51,549 bases of DNA, taken from positions 1-51,549 of the forward strand of contig CAICTM010000715.1 in NCBI GenBank assembly GCA_903772945.1. Reading direction: 5' to 3'. The notes beneath the pieces were generated by a model, which saw only the letters and a program-made list of their open reading frames with translations, searched no databases and was not told the origin of the DNA. The translations under genes were made by a program, and so were the position numbers. This DNA comes from Seminavis robusta. Lineage: Eukaryota > Bacillariophyta > Bacillariophyceae > Naviculales > Naviculaceae. Every line of letters begins with the position of its first letter. Within the stretch, counting starts at the first letter, position 1. Below, piece by piece: positions 1-11,023 of the stretch.

Positions 1-59
1 CGATCCAACATGGTCACTGGTTTCGCTTATCGGTAACTCACCATGGTCGTCTATTTTTT

Positions 60-2153
60 TTGTTCTTCAGGACCAGCTCCTGTTACACCCATGATGTCGC
101 CCGGTTCATGAACTTCCTTGCCTATGGGAAGACCAACCTGGTCCAAATGATCGTCCCACCAAAAGAGATCTTCCACTCTTGAACAGTACAAGAAGGCCAT
201 CAGCCATTCCATCCCAACAGGCATGACCATGGGCGGTTGGTCCAATGTTGGGAATCCAACTCGCTCCACGAACGTCAATGAAGTGATCAAAGCTGTGAAG
301 AAGGCGGAGGTCAGGAAGCAGGGAAGGAAATCCAATGTCAAGCGAGATCTCAAGCTTCGAGAATTCCGCAAGACCATTCGGATCCTGGAGCGTGATGGAG
401 GTGCAACATTGACCTCACGATCAAGACTCCAACCATGATGAAGGTTCAGTTCACATGATTGGTCGAACTGATGATCTGACGAACATGGAGACATTGGACT
501 TCCGAAGCCACGCCAAGTTTCCAAACATTGCTCTCAAACCAAGGTATCCTGGAGCAAGAACGTCCAGGAGGAGCGCGATTGTCCTGACCAAATTTGCTGG
601 GTGCCGCTGACCCTGACTTTTGCGTCCTGATTGCCCTGCTATTTGGATCGAGACGACTTGAGAGGGACACGGTGATCCCAAGTTTCTGTTTGGCCATTAC
701 CGTGTGACGATGAAGAAGCGTTCCTTGCGCCATCGAGGCTCTGGACAACGACGAAGAGCTCGACGAGACCAACATCGAGACGGAGCCTGATCGAGTCAAC
801 GCCTGGTACAACGCGTCTTGAAGAAGGCCTGGAAGGATCCTGAGTTTGTGGAGCTGGCCAAGCAAGTGCAGGGTAGCCTTGGTACCCACAGTCTTCGGAA
901 GCTGCCTCCAACCTATGCAGCCGAGTGTGGCATCACCCAAGCCGAGAATGAGGCTCGTGGTCGCTGGAAGGGCGAGAAGAATGGCCATATTGTACATGTC
1001 TACATTGGACTGGAACAATTGCCGACCGACGCCAAGGTTGCGGGACTCTTGCTGTTGGAGGCCCCGTCAAGTACTCGATCAAGATTGACAGCGGTGTTGA
1101 TCATGGGTTCATTGGCGAGCATGTCTGTCCTTCCACTTTGTGACTTCTTTGCCGACGACCCATCCAACAACCTAACGATGGTGCTTGGTCCAGCTTTTGC
1201 TTTGGGCTGCGATGGAACCTGTGCTTGGAGCATATGATGCCGGCAGACATTCGCCAACCGCATCCAGACCTGAGTATGCCCAGCTTCGGAACCACTTTGG
1301 ATAGGATCCTGGGGCCGACTACAACCCAGTGGCCAAGATCCCTACTTACAATCTACAAGGTAGCCAATGCATTGCACATTACTAGTTGGCTCCACCGCCC
1401 AGGTCCAAGCTCTGTGCTGAGCCCTTGGTTGAGGTGCTCCTGGTGGTGTCAACATGAACAGCTCAACCAATTGCTTTGCTCTCCACAGTAGGACACAGAG
1501 GCAATCGAGGAGCCCAGCACATTCTTGCAAAGGACATCAGCTCCTTTAGGGGCTATGTCTTCGACCAACATGGCCATCGTGAACAAGAATAATTGGGAGG
1601 TATCAAACACTTCCAGTTGATGCGCGGGGTGGTGGTGCTCCAAGGCTTCCCTTCCTGGTGCGCCGGTGGAGCTGGCGTGGTGGTGCTGTGCATGCGGGAG
1701 CTGGCGTGCGTGGTGGTACTGACGGGAGCTGGCGGCGGTGGTGCTGCTGCAGCCGGCGGCGTGAGGACTTCCCCCACCACCGAGTCCTGGGCAGTTTGGC
1801 CCGTACTCCTGCCGCAAGGGCCCCTACACCCGCTACCCTGCCAGCCCACGCTTTCGAAGAAGCCTTTCAACCTCTACGAGCTGTGGGCGAGTGGATCAAG
1901 GGCCTGAACTGGCAACAAGGCGGCATTGGCAAGTTCTGCTCGTGAGCGCGGCCGCGTCAAGTACAAGTTCTGACGCCGCAGCATGTGTGGTACTGTGTGA
2001 TTCGGTTGATGGCGAAGGCTTCGATTGGAGGGCTGCGGTCGATCGTATTATGCCACCTACGGGTGGCTTACGTTCACCCAGATCATAAACAAGTTCAAGC
2101 AAGACAGAGAAGAATCACCCACCGGCATCCACCCACGCTTGCGTTGAGCTGAC
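60..2153 (+). pseudogene. Crypton-like tyrosine recombinase element, degenerate
   Basis: Relic of a YR-transposase gene broken by frameshifts and stops. Conceptual fragments in order: a segment reading ARFMNFLAYGKT near 99; EQYKKAISH followed by GNPTRS and VNEVIKAVKKAEVRKQGRK (about 180-330); HMIGRTDDLTNMETLDF near 450-510, whose Arg fits the first catalytic Arg of tyrosine recombinases; WSKNVQEERDCPDQI near 550-595; and LGTHSLRK (about 881-901), which carries the HxxR pair (His 887-889, Arg 896-898), followed by RGRW and a candidate nucleophile Tyr at 1001-1003. The tail near 1930-2153 still reads ERGRVKYKF, then TFTQIINKFKQD and a final GIHPRLR before a stop. The order and spacing match Crypton-like recombinases of stramenopiles as I remember them. 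At least four frame changes and several stops mean it cannot encode a working enzyme. Element ends were not located. Confidence 0.72.
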
Positions 2154-4186
2154 CTTGGTGGTCCCCAGCCTACAGCGCGATCTGCTGTAGTCATAGCAAA
2201 AAACAAATTTTATGTGTTGAATCATTTTAGTTTTAAGAATTTTTTGTGGTTACTATTTTTCTTTTTGTGTTTTGTTTCTGTTTGTGATTCTGAGCATTTC
2301 TTCTTTGCCTTCGTGGACTTAGCGATTTTCGAGGACTTTGCGATTTTCATGTGCTTTTCCACTCTTCCGATCACTTTGCGATCTTTTGCTTGTATTGACT
2401 TTCCTTTTGTGTTGCGTCAGTGTGTTTATCGAAAGACTCGTTCATTGATACCATGACGACTGTTCTCTGAGCCTGCAGGTCGTTCGGCAGGTTCACAGTC
2501 AGTGGAGAATAGGCAAAACACCGCACCATAAGGAAGACAGGGGGTACACGTAAGCCTGTACTCCATGTAACGGTATGTATTCCCAGTTTATGGGGCGCAG
2601 ATACCTTTACGCCGTATCACGAGAGAATCCTTTTAGATTATGTTTTACTCTCGAGGGTAAACTGCCTTTGAGCTTCTTCATCCCCCTTTAATGCTATTTC
2701 CGTTATTCCTGATATTCCTATTTCCTACTTTTCTATTTCTATTTCTATTTGCATATTCACTTTTTATCTTCGGCAGTCTATCTGCCCTGGCCTCTACCTT
2801 ATTAATGGCCTATGCAGTGTCTGTGGGTCCCCCTCATTTGCGTCTGTTGTGGGATTCCCCTCGTTTTGTTGAAGCCAGGTATAGGGTATGGGTTAAGCTT
2901 AAGACTGCTGTGGCGAGGATCCAACCAGCACCACAGCATCCACAATGGACAACACACCGTAGCCATGTTGTTTTTATCCCTTTCCCCATAGTTCCCTAAC
3001 TGCATAGTAAATACTTCCCTACACAAAGCACAGCCCTTACGACACATCCACATCACGGACCATTCATACGGGCACGAACCGTGTGGTGCAAAGCAACCAT
3101 GCTGTCAAATGTGTATGGAACACCTGCTTACCGCAGGAAGATTGTAGCCAATCGGCGCTCCAGACAGAAGCAACGGGCACAACAAACAGACATAGGAACG
3201 CGCAGGCAGAGTTGAAAACTCAGCAAAGAGAATTCATGCAGAAGCATCGAGAACAACAATCTATTGAAGAAAAAGAGATTGCAATCAGCGAAATGACAGA
3301 TTTGGCGAAGGAGTGAAGGAGCGAACGTACCTGTGTAAAGTTCCTCTTGCTACTGTATGGTGTCTGCCGGCCATGCTTCCAAGACATAAACCTGGCAAAT
3401 GCCGGCTGGTATTGTTCCTGGAGTGACTTGCGCTTCCTCGCCATTGTCAACGTTGGCTGGTAACAAAAGAGCGAGTAACAGAAGAGGGAGTAGCCAAGTA
3501 ACAAAATAGCGATAGGATTTGCCCATAGCTTTCGCTTATCCAGTGCTGATCTCCGAATTTATGAGAGGATTATCGAAGAAATGAAAAACTGGTTGGTACT
3601 CCTACTTGGATCCAACGGCAAAGTCAATCGTATCTCGTGATATGTCGGTTGCGAGGAGAGGATCTTGGGGCGTTTTCTCTCTCTCTGTACTGAGAGAGCT
3701 GTTCCGTGCACATAAGTCTTTGGGTTTCGCGGAACGTTGGGATGCGATTGTGTGTGACTAGGTTGTATTTTTGGCACGAGTGACTAAGATACTTAGGGCA
3801 AAAGTTGTATTTTGGGGTTGCCGATGCAACTACCAATGCGATTCTGAGTAGTATCGGATACCCTCAAATGACTGGTTTTCCCCGGCAGAATACCCTCACC
3901 AAATGAATGGTATCACCAGTCCCCAATATACGATTACCAATACTTAGGCCTAAGTGGGGGTGAAATATGTACTAAGACTACCAGGTAAGTCCCACCAGCG
4001 CATACAACTCCCCTAAGACTGATACCCTCTATCATGTGACTACGGTTGTATATTAGTAATACGGTACTGGTACTGTAGTAGCATCGAGGCAGCATCAGAT
4101 TCGAGGGTTGAGATTCAACCTCTTCTTCATCGGCTTGATTACCAAACCGAACTCGCAGGTGCTGACTTCGCCCCTGATGAATTCTG
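2154..4186. other. Intergenic, T-rich, no convincing gene
   Basis: The + strand is strongly T-rich at 2200-2460 and 2680-2790, giving only low-complexity Phe/Leu-rich reading frames. Short frames at 3083-3316 (+) and 3220-3504 (-) overlap on opposite strands and resemble no family I know. The T-rich block at 2200-2460 may be the non-coding tail of the recombinase element just upstream. Nothing else is supported. Confidence 0.5.
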
Positions 4187-4189
4187 TGA

Positions 4190-4426
4190 CAAGCAATTCT
4201 GGCGCCAAGACGGCTTTCCTTCAACGCGACTGTGGACAAGATTTGCAATCATAGAGATGATGGGGCTGTCCAAGATATTGAACTGGTGATTGAACCTTTC
4301 ATCAAGGAGTCTGCCATTGAAGCCTACGAAGATATTATGATGGAGGAGGTGGCAGAAGCTGCTGTTGCAAATAAACAGCCCGTGAAACATTATGGCAGAA
4401 AGTGCAGTGCAAAGGAGAACTATTAA
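4190..4426 (+). pseudogene. Possible gene remnant or small hypothetical ORF
   Basis: An open stretch of about 78 codons without an in-frame ATG near its start; it could begin at a GTG (4232) only if such starts were used. The peptide is acidic and Ala/Glu-rich (VIEPFIKESAIEAYEDIM, then EEVAEAAVANKQ) and ends at a TAA. It may be the last exon of a lost gene or chance. I do not recognise it. Confidence 0.2.
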
Positions 4427-4622
4427 TAGGAGAGTACATTCCTGGATGTTGCATCAGTGTGGATAGGATTGGATGGGCTGGGCTAGGTTTCAGAAGGCTC
4501 TGTGCAGCCTGAACGTTTCCGGGACAAGCAAAAGGAGATCTATTTTGTAGTTTGTAATGATTAGATGGAAAACACTTTGATGTGACGTGTGGTGTGTATT
4601 GTATTTCCATTACGGATTACCT

Positions 4623-5705
4623 TCAGTTTCCGCCCAGCGCGGCATTTCGAATGTCTCTGAGGCATTGCAGGCTGGTTTCCAGAGGCATTCCATCCACGGT
4701 GGATTCCATTTTCCCGCTTACTCCGTCTCTGCATCCAGCAGCAACACATCGAGCCAACAATTCCACTTCTTGTTGGTCAGTTGGTAAGCATTTTTGTATC
4801 CAGTCTTGTACCGACGAAGATTCCTTGTTTGGTTCGGCTGTTGTTGCTGCTTTCATGATGGCTGCTCCAGCTGCCAGAGCATATCCTCCCCAATTGGAGA
4901 CACTGGCAGCAACCAAATGGTCCGCGGGAACGACACAACCAATTTTGTCTCCATTTTGGATTTTGGGGTTTTCTTTGATTTTGTCAATAACTTTTCCCAT
5001 GCCCATTTCATTGCCGCCGTCTCCAATGGCCAAGAATGGCACACCTTCAGGTGCACTGGCAATGAGTTCATCCAGCGGCGCAATCAGACCGGCACTGGTC
5101 ATATCGATTCCACGCATAGTGTAGCAATTTCCGTCGGCACCAGGACCGGCCCGTTCGCAGGCAATTACAAGGTTGGCACTGGCGGCGAGAGCATCAAACT
5201 GTTGTTGCTGTTCGTCGTTCAATTTGGCTGGAAAGCACTGCAAGGTCACAGAACCAACACCATCACCTGAAGGCAGAGCCAAGTTTTCGAGTCCAGCCGC
5301 AAAGACGGCTTGATTGCAATCATCGGTCACGACAATCACCGTATGACCCAGAGCCATGGCAGCACGAGCAATGGCATAGGCTCCGGGAGGTCCATCGGTT
5401 TCGGTGGGCGGTGACTCCTTGACACAGCAAGGGAACCCAGAAAGGACCAGAACTGTCGATGATGCTGGTAGAGCAGCTAGAATCCGTGACGATGCGAGCA
5501 AATCACCAGGAACTATCAAAGATTTCATCCCACGATCACCGGCATCAGTGCCGATGATGTCTTGGATCTTTCCGATTTTCGCTTCGGCCATTGTGTGTTC
5601 CGGTGTGGGGGAATTCAGTGCAAACGAAGTGGAGAGTAGCAGAGCAGCAAAAACCAAGAGATTGTAGCGGCAGTGGAAGAGACCTTCAGAGCAAGCTTTT
5701 GGCAT
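4623..5705 (-). CDS. D-glutamate cyclase-like protein (DUF4392)
   Basis: 360 residues, single exon. Residues about 14-31 are a hydrophobic leader ending STSFALNSP, so the protein probably enters the secretory or plastid route. The rest fits the D-glutamate cyclase C-terminal-like family (DUF4392), which converts D-glutamate to 5-oxo-D-proline. Seen motifs: TETDGPPGA (about 101-109), AGPGADGNCYTMRG (about 186-199) and the glycine signature AIGDGGNEMGMGKV (about 226-239). The vertebrate enzyme (DGLUCY) is mitochondrial and carries an extra N-terminal domain; here the cyclase module stands nearly alone. It lies on the same strand as the HA gene upstream, 564 bp away. The family assignment rests on motif recognition; the substrate is inferred from family knowledge. 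Confidence 0.8.
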   Translation of the reverse strand: MPKACSEGLFHCRYNLLVFAALLLSTSFALNSPTPEHTMAEAKIGKIQDIIGTDAGDRGMKSLIVPGDLLASSRILAALPASSTVLVLSGFPCCVKESPPTETDGPPGAYAIARAAMALGHTVIVVTDDCNQAVFAAGLENLALPSGDGVGSVTLQCFPAKLNDEQQQQFDALAASANLVIACERAGPGADGNCYTMRGIDMTSAGLIAPLDELIASAPEGVPFLAIGDGGNEMGMGKVIDKIKENPKIQNGDKIGCVVPADHLVAASVSNWGGYALAAGAAIMKAATTAEPNKESSSVQDWIQKCLPTDQQEVELLARCVAAGCRDGVSGKMESTVDGMPLETSLQCLRDIRNAALGGN

Positions 5706-6269
5706 CGGCTTATCTATCTAAACTATGATACAGTTGTACACTTGGGGCGACAGAGAGTGCCTTGCTTGCATCAAACCTTCCGAATGATGGATGTTTTGCC
5801 AGTTTGATCCACACGGAAGACCCAAAAGATACCGACGTCCGTCCCTCGTCCGGAAGATTATTGTCAGCAGCCCACAGAGCTGCCAATGAAGGTCAAGATC
5901 ATAGTTTGTCAAAAGATGGACTGACAAGTTTACATTCAATGAGTCCGATCCAACTCCGCATTCAGCCATTGATGAAGCCCCCGTTGGCAAACTCAAGTGT
6001 AGCTCAAGTTTGTGATCTACCGATACATTGTGGCATAGAAGCCTCGGATCTGCTTCTGGTTTGCTTTGATCTCGTAATCTAGCTACCGGTAGAGGCCAGG
6101 TTTGGTGCGCCCTCTGCCAGCTTTTCTGTCGACTAAGGATCGCCTAGCGTAAAGGTAGGACCAGTTGGTTCAAGAGGGTTTGTGTGGCCACTGGAGTCTA
6201 GATCTTTGAAGGGATACAGCTGCCTTAGTCGATCTGCCCTGCAAGGGTCCTTTTCTCATGACCATTTGC
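5706..6269. other. Intergenic between cyclase and HA-domain gene
   Basis: About 560 bp with no supported gene. It should hold the cyclase promoter near 5706 on the minus strand and the HA-gene 3' UTR. One TACCGGTA palindrome lies at 6084-6091. Confidence 0.5.
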
Positions 6270-8891
6270 TTACGAATCGCCAGTATCGGCGCCAGCGGAA
6301 GTAGCAGATCCTCGAGCAGTACTCTTGGCTGCATTCAAACCAATCTTTTGCAATTCTTCGAATCGTTCATCAGATATTGCACTCTTGTCGCCACGAAATC
6401 GTTTCGTAAAAAGTTTCCGCTGGTGAATCACCCAATTTGCGAATCCTTGATCCTCGGGATACGCAGAGGGCACTCTGGTGTGACCCACTGATTCCTTGAA
6501 CGCTTTCAGTTTCCGTATCCTATCTGACCATGGGATATACTTCTTCCCCGCGGCACTGGTATTCCCAGCAGCAGATGCACCTGGCTCTGTGGTCCGTTCA
6601 CTCGAGGTGCCTGCTCGGCCGTTCCGTGGAGATCCAGCTTTCGAACCAGCAGTAGATTGAGAACCCGGGCTGTTTGATGGCGGACTCTTCTTTTGTGAGG
6701 CAAACTTTGGTTTTCTACCAAGCCACTCAAATGTCAAAGCATTCAATGCTTCCAACTCCTTCAAGGAAAACACACTCGGATCGCCCTCTTCCCATTGCTT
6801 GTACTGGGACCGAACTGTTTTCAGCCAGTCTCGTAGGCCCGGTGAAGCTGTATAAGTCTTAGGGACCGCGGCATGCCCGAATACTCCAAAAAAGTCTTCC
6901 AGTTGTGATAGCCGCTTTGCAAACGATGGCGACAACTCGTTCATTTTGAAAGCCTCGAAACCAAGTTTCTTTAGTGATTTGAATCGTTCATCCGAAAGTG
7001 CTTCATGATCACCAGTCCAGCGAAGAGAAAAGTCTTTTCTAGTTTCCCAAACCCACGAAGCAAACGGCTGATTTTGCTCGTACTTGCTTGGCACCCGAGT
7101 AGTACCGTGCTTAGATTCGTACTGTTGGAGCTCTCGAAACCTTGAACTCCAGCTCGTTATATGAACCTTCGGCGTAAACTCGTCTTGTTTGCCCGTTTCG
7201 GGGCTAATTCCGTGTTGAACAGCTTTGAGTTGAGCAATTCGTTCCGTAAAGGAAACCTCACACGGTTGTTTCGCAACAGACGAACGTTCGCTGCTGCTTT
7301 TCTTTTGCAGGTTGGCTAACGAAGATGTCCTTAGCTTTTCGTTTTCCCGTTCGAAATTTGTATGGACAGCACCTCCTCGCTGCTGATTGTCGATAACCCC
7401 ATTGCCGTCCCCCCCTGCACTCTGCTCAGGTGCAACGCCACAATTGTCGGCGAGGGCACTGTCTTTGTTCTGTACAGCGTCGCCCACCCGCCTGGCACTG
7501 TTTTCGTTGCTGCCTGTATCTGCCTTCTTTTTCCAATTGAAACCGAGGGCATTTAATCGATTGATTTGTTCGTCAGTGAGATCGGACTGATTCCCCCTTT
7601 TCTTCTCTTTGTATTTCTTGCGGATTCTCACAATCCATTTCCGCAATCCCGAAGCATGATCCTTCGGCACACGGAAATGGTTGAATTGCCTCCCAAAGGC
7701 CTTCAACTGCGCAAACCGAGTCTCAAATTCTGAAGTGTGTTGACTTTCGACTGGGTCTGATTCGTGTTTTTTCTGAATATTTTCCTCGTCGTCCGAGTTC
7801 TCCTTTCCTTCCCTCTTGACCAGTGCACCGTCGGCCGACGCGCCAACAGCTCCATTCTTTGCGACGGGTGGAGTTCCTGGATCATTGATTTTCTCTCCTG
7901 GAGGATCGATTCGCTTGCTTGTTGCAACAGCAGCGGGTGTCTCAAGCTCCTGTCCCCCCTCGTCCCCGGAGTGGTCCTTTGGATGAATCGAATCAGTTTT
8001 GTCTGGCGCATGCTTTGTGCCATTCTTGTTGCCGTTGTTTTTCTGGTCGTTCCACCAAAACCCGATTTCGTCTAGCATATCAACCTGATCATTCGTCAGG
8101 TCCGAGGGAATTCCCTGTTGTCTCCCCCTGTATTTTTTGCGCGTTTTGATGACCCACTGTCTCAATCCAGGAATGCCATTATACCCCTTTGGCACTTTCG
8201 TGTGGTGAAACTTTCGCTTGAATCTATTCAATTGATCCAAGCGTTGGTCAAACGATTCTTTCTTCCATTCCTTGGTGATTTTTCCCTCGAACCCCAAGCT
8301 TTCGAGCGCAGCAAATCGATTGTCTGACATGGCTTTGACATCCCCATTTCGCCGAGCGCTGAATTTCACGCGTTGTTCCCTGACCCAATCTGCGAATTGT
8401 TGATCCTGCCAGACGTTTGGTACTGTGGTATTCCCGTGACTGTCTCGGTACTCTCGCATTTGTTCAAAGTACGTTTCCCATGATGCCTGCTTCCGCTCTT
8501 CTTTATCGAATTTTGCCTTCTTTTTGGAAGACGCATGATTCTTCTGCTGATCTACCCCTGATGATAATTTCCGTTTTCGTTTCTTCTTGCGGCGATCCAC
8601 CTCGGACGTGTTGGTTTTCGCAGGCTGAGCATCTTGGGTATCTGTATCTTCCTTGGACTTTGCCGTTTCCACTTTTCTCCGTTTCTTCTTTTTGGGTCCC
8701 CAGTCAATCCTTAAGAATTCGTCCCAACTGACCCTTTTAATGCCGTCATCCGGTTGATTATCATTAGTGGTGACAGTGGCAGTGGCAGTGGCAGTTGTAC
8801 TACTAGTAGTGCCTGTTAGGTCTTTGGTGGAATCACCCGATACAGCAGGGTCTTGCTTAACAGATTTTCGCGACTCTTCCTCCTCCTCCAT
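6270..8891 (-). CDS. Six-repeat helicase-associated (HA) domain nuclear protein
   Basis: 873 residues from the ATG at 8891, chosen because it sits in a good context (GGCCATGG); an in-frame ATG at 8909 would add six residues. After an acidic Ser/Thr-rich start come two basic nuclear-localisation-like clusters, GPKKKKRRK (about 65-73) and RRKKKRKRK (about 100-108). Six HA domains follow at about 137-202, 213-282, 388-454, 581-647, 656-724 and 787-854, each with the W-x-L/F core, a VP pair, a W(V/I/L)xxxR segment and a final LGF-like end. They fall into two types: A (FADWV/FASWV/FANWV with SDxRF) and B (GLRxW with RKKY or SQY), ordered A-B-B-A-B-A. A truncated B start (SFTERIAQLKAV) lies near 547. 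HA domains are thought to bind nucleic acid. No helicase motor is present, so the role is unknown. Confidence 0.85.
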   Translation of the reverse strand: MEEEEESRKSVKQDPAVSGDSTKDLTGTTSSTTATATATVTTNDNQPDDGIKRVSWDEFLRIDWGPKKKKRRKVETAKSKEDTDTQDAQPAKTNTSEVDRRKKKRKRKLSSGVDQQKNHASSKKKAKFDKEERKQASWETYFEQMREYRDSHGNTTVPNVWQDQQFADWVREQRVKFSARRNGDVKAMSDNRFAALESLGFEGKITKEWKKESFDQRLDQLNRFKRKFHHTKVPKGYNGIPGLRQWVIKTRKKYRGRQQGIPSDLTNDQVDMLDEIGFWWNDQKNNGNKNGTKHAPDKTDSIHPKDHSGDEGGQELETPAAVATSKRIDPPGEKINDPGTPPVAKNGAVGASADGALVKREGKENSDDEENIQKKHESDPVESQHTSEFETRFAQLKAFGRQFNHFRVPKDHASGLRKWIVRIRKKYKEKKRGNQSDLTDEQINRLNALGFNWKKKADTGSNENSARRVGDAVQNKDSALADNCGVAPEQSAGGDGNGVIDNQQRGGAVHTNFERENEKLRTSSLANLQKKSSSERSSVAKQPCEVSFTERIAQLKAVQHGISPETGKQDEFTPKVHITSWSSRFRELQQYESKHGTTRVPSKYEQNQPFASWVWETRKDFSLRWTGDHEALSDERFKSLKKLGFEAFKMNELSPSFAKRLSQLEDFFGVFGHAAVPKTYTASPGLRDWLKTVRSQYKQWEEGDPSVFSLKELEALNALTFEWLGRKPKFASQKKSPPSNSPGSQSTAGSKAGSPRNGRAGTSSERTTEPGASAAGNTSAAGKKYIPWSDRIRKLKAFKESVGHTRVPSAYPEDQGFANWVIHQRKLFTKRFRGDKSAISDERFEELQKIGLNAAKSTARGSATSAGADTGDS

Positions 8892-9117
8892 GGCCCAAGC
8901 TAATATCACTACTCATAGATATCCCCCTCTATTGGATGGACGTAGCATGGTACTAGTACCTCAGTATTGATATTAGTAACCCAAAATCCTCGAATGTGTC
9001 TCTTCCAGTTTTGCTGGTCGGTCCAAAATGGGTTCAAAATGCACAAAATTTTTAAAAACCCGCGCTTGGTGAGGCGCACGCGCAAAAGCATTTGTTTCTT
9101 GGGCACAAAAGCTCTAA

Positions 9118-9148
9118 TGACGTCAAATGTGCGTCGGGTATTACGTCA
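9118..9148. promoter_or_regulatory. CRE-type bZIP sites in divergent promoter
   Basis: TGACGTCA at 9118-9125 and TTACGTCA at 9141-9148, inside the 709-bp spacer between the HA gene (-) and the J-domain gene (+). TGACGT/ACGTCA motifs are known in diatoms as CO2/cAMP-responsive elements bound by bZIP factors (established for the Phaeodactylum PtCA1 promoter). Function here is inferred from position only. Confidence 0.4.
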
Positions 9149-9600
9149 CAAACACGAGTGGTGTTCCCAGAAAAGCCAACCTGACACCAATTCGTCGCTC
9201 AAAAACGCTGGATACCATCGGCACCCGAGTGTCCCCACCTTCCTCAACATCTGCTCAAGTGAGTAGATACTAGCTAGTAGTAGTTGTCAGAGAGATCCAG
9301 AATCCCACAGCAAACTCAACATCTATCCTGCCTGGGCCTACCTGTTGCCATCAGCAACTTTCCCTTTTTTACCGAGGATCAATAGTCAAGAGACAAGAGA
9401 GGCATTGGCATTTCTACCCCACGGTCAGGTCACAGATACCGGTACCGTACGACGACCAAAAGACTTGGTGTTTCTTTGACACACAACATCATCATCATCC
9501 ATCATACCGTACCTCAAGTGAAAGACACTTGGTTTGTCAGCAAGTCGTTGGCATTCATCCAATCATTCATCCATTCGATACACTACCAACTTTCTCTACG

Positions 9601-10452
9601 ATGATTCAATCGGCGATTCTCTTATTGGTAGCATTAGCGCTAGCTAGCTCGTCCTCAGTTTCCCACGCATTCAATACCAACTATCGGTATGAGCCACGGA
9701 CACCATTGACACGCCACCATTCAACGCGACAGCGGCAGCAACAACAAGCCAACGATCCCAATGACTGGCTGGAAGACTTCAAATTGTTTAATGGGGAAGT
9801 TGTTAATCCTTACAGCGTCCTCGGTGTTCCCAGGCAAGCTGAGCGCACACAGATTCGTCAACAATATCTCAAAATGTCGAAACGGTATCATCCTGATGCA
9901 GCTCGCCAACGAGATATATTGCCAGGGTCTTGGTAAGTAAAGTAAAGCAAAGTAAAGTGGGAAAGGCACACTGTGCTCTCATCCAAAGGTTATGCCTCGG
10001 CCTCATTCGATGCTTCATGCACGTGTTGCTTTTGTGGCTGTGGTCTCTTTTGCATGATTTGCAAACACACCAGCAACAATGACGATGAAGTCAGGGAAGA
10101 GTGGGAACGCATCAAATTCAGCTACGAAATTCTGACCGATAAGAGACTGAGAAAAAAGTTTGACAGACACGAGGTCCTGGCCGATCCACAGGCTGCAATG
10201 AAACGAGCTGCATTCGATGCTGCCGGAAACGCCGCTGCCGGTCTTGGAAAGGGACTATTTTCAGTAGGCAAGGGACTATTCAACATGGGAGCCAAAGCGG
10301 TTTCTACGTCGGCCAAAGTTGTGGTCGATTCCGTGGACAACAAAAGCAAAGAACAGAAACCAGGCGAGAAAACCATCAACCGCAGAAACGATACCGAAGC
10401 ATCACCAAATCCCACTAGTTCGACCAATAGAGGAGCATTGGAACTTCCCTAG
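9601..10452 (+). CDS. J-domain (DnaJ-like) protein with plastid-type leader
   Basis: Two exons, 9601-9932 and 10074-10452, with a GTAAGT...CAG intron of 141 nt; joined, 236 residues. The ATG at 9601 is chosen because it opens a clean signal peptide (about 1-23) ending VSHA-F, the Phe at +1 expected for diatom plastid import. The J domain runs from about 68 to 135: NPYSVLGV, the catalytic HPD tripeptide at 97-99, then FSYEILTDKRLRKKFD. Splicing is needed to reconnect the HPD helix with helix IV, which supports the intron. After the J domain an Ala/Gly-rich repeat (GLGKGLFSVGKGLFNMGAKA) is followed by a charged tail. No Gly/Phe region or zinc finger is seen, so it is a class C J protein, likely recruiting an organellar Hsp70. 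Confidence 0.82.
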
Positions 10453-10669
10453 CTAAACGGAACGCAGAGATTCAACAATCTACACAATACACCAATGGGA
10501 TTCACTGGGCGAGATCATCGCAAACTGTGACGCACGCACAGGGTTGGTTTGAACCTCTAGCCGGTACCACTTTATGCAATCCCATTGGCAACCTTGTCGG
10601 TGCGCCAAATATTAGTATGCATACATATATGTACACCTGTCACCTGTCGAAACAAGCAAGAAACAGCAG

Positions 10670-10890
10670 AGCAAGCACATGAACAATACAAGCTACGAAT
10701 GAATTCAAAATAGATGACTAAAGGGCCAGCAATACAACATAGCTACGAGCAAGGGAACAATTAACGCAACAATGGTCTCTTAGCACTAGGTTTAAATTAC
10801 AGATCAGTACGCTTAAACGCAAGCATCATGGTCAATAACTTCTCTTCCTGCCGCCTCCATGGCGCGGGGGTTTGTTTGTCAAGTATAGTT
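10670..10890 (-). pseudogene. Copy of the 3' end and 3' flank of the PPR gene
   Basis: This stretch is close to the segment at about 18430-18640: both read GAATTCAAAATAGATGACTA and later CATGGCGCGGGGGTTTGTT, with scattered substitutions and small indels. In the parent, this covers the last codons of the plastid PPR gene and DNA beyond its stop. No longer reading frame survives here. Confidence 0.75.
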
Positions 10891-11023
10891 GGTGAAGGCC
10901 ATTAGAGAAGGACTCTTCATCACCCTATGCTGCCTTGGCTTTGTCCAGTTTGACAACTCGATGGTAATAATGACCATTGATATCGCTTGTGAGGCCTGCT
11001 CGGACCGTCAATATCCTTAAACA

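Noticed and set aside
51..1018. Long minus-strand open frames over the left end
   Set aside because: They lie antisense to the recombinase relic, whose catalytic motifs are on the plus strand; no family character.
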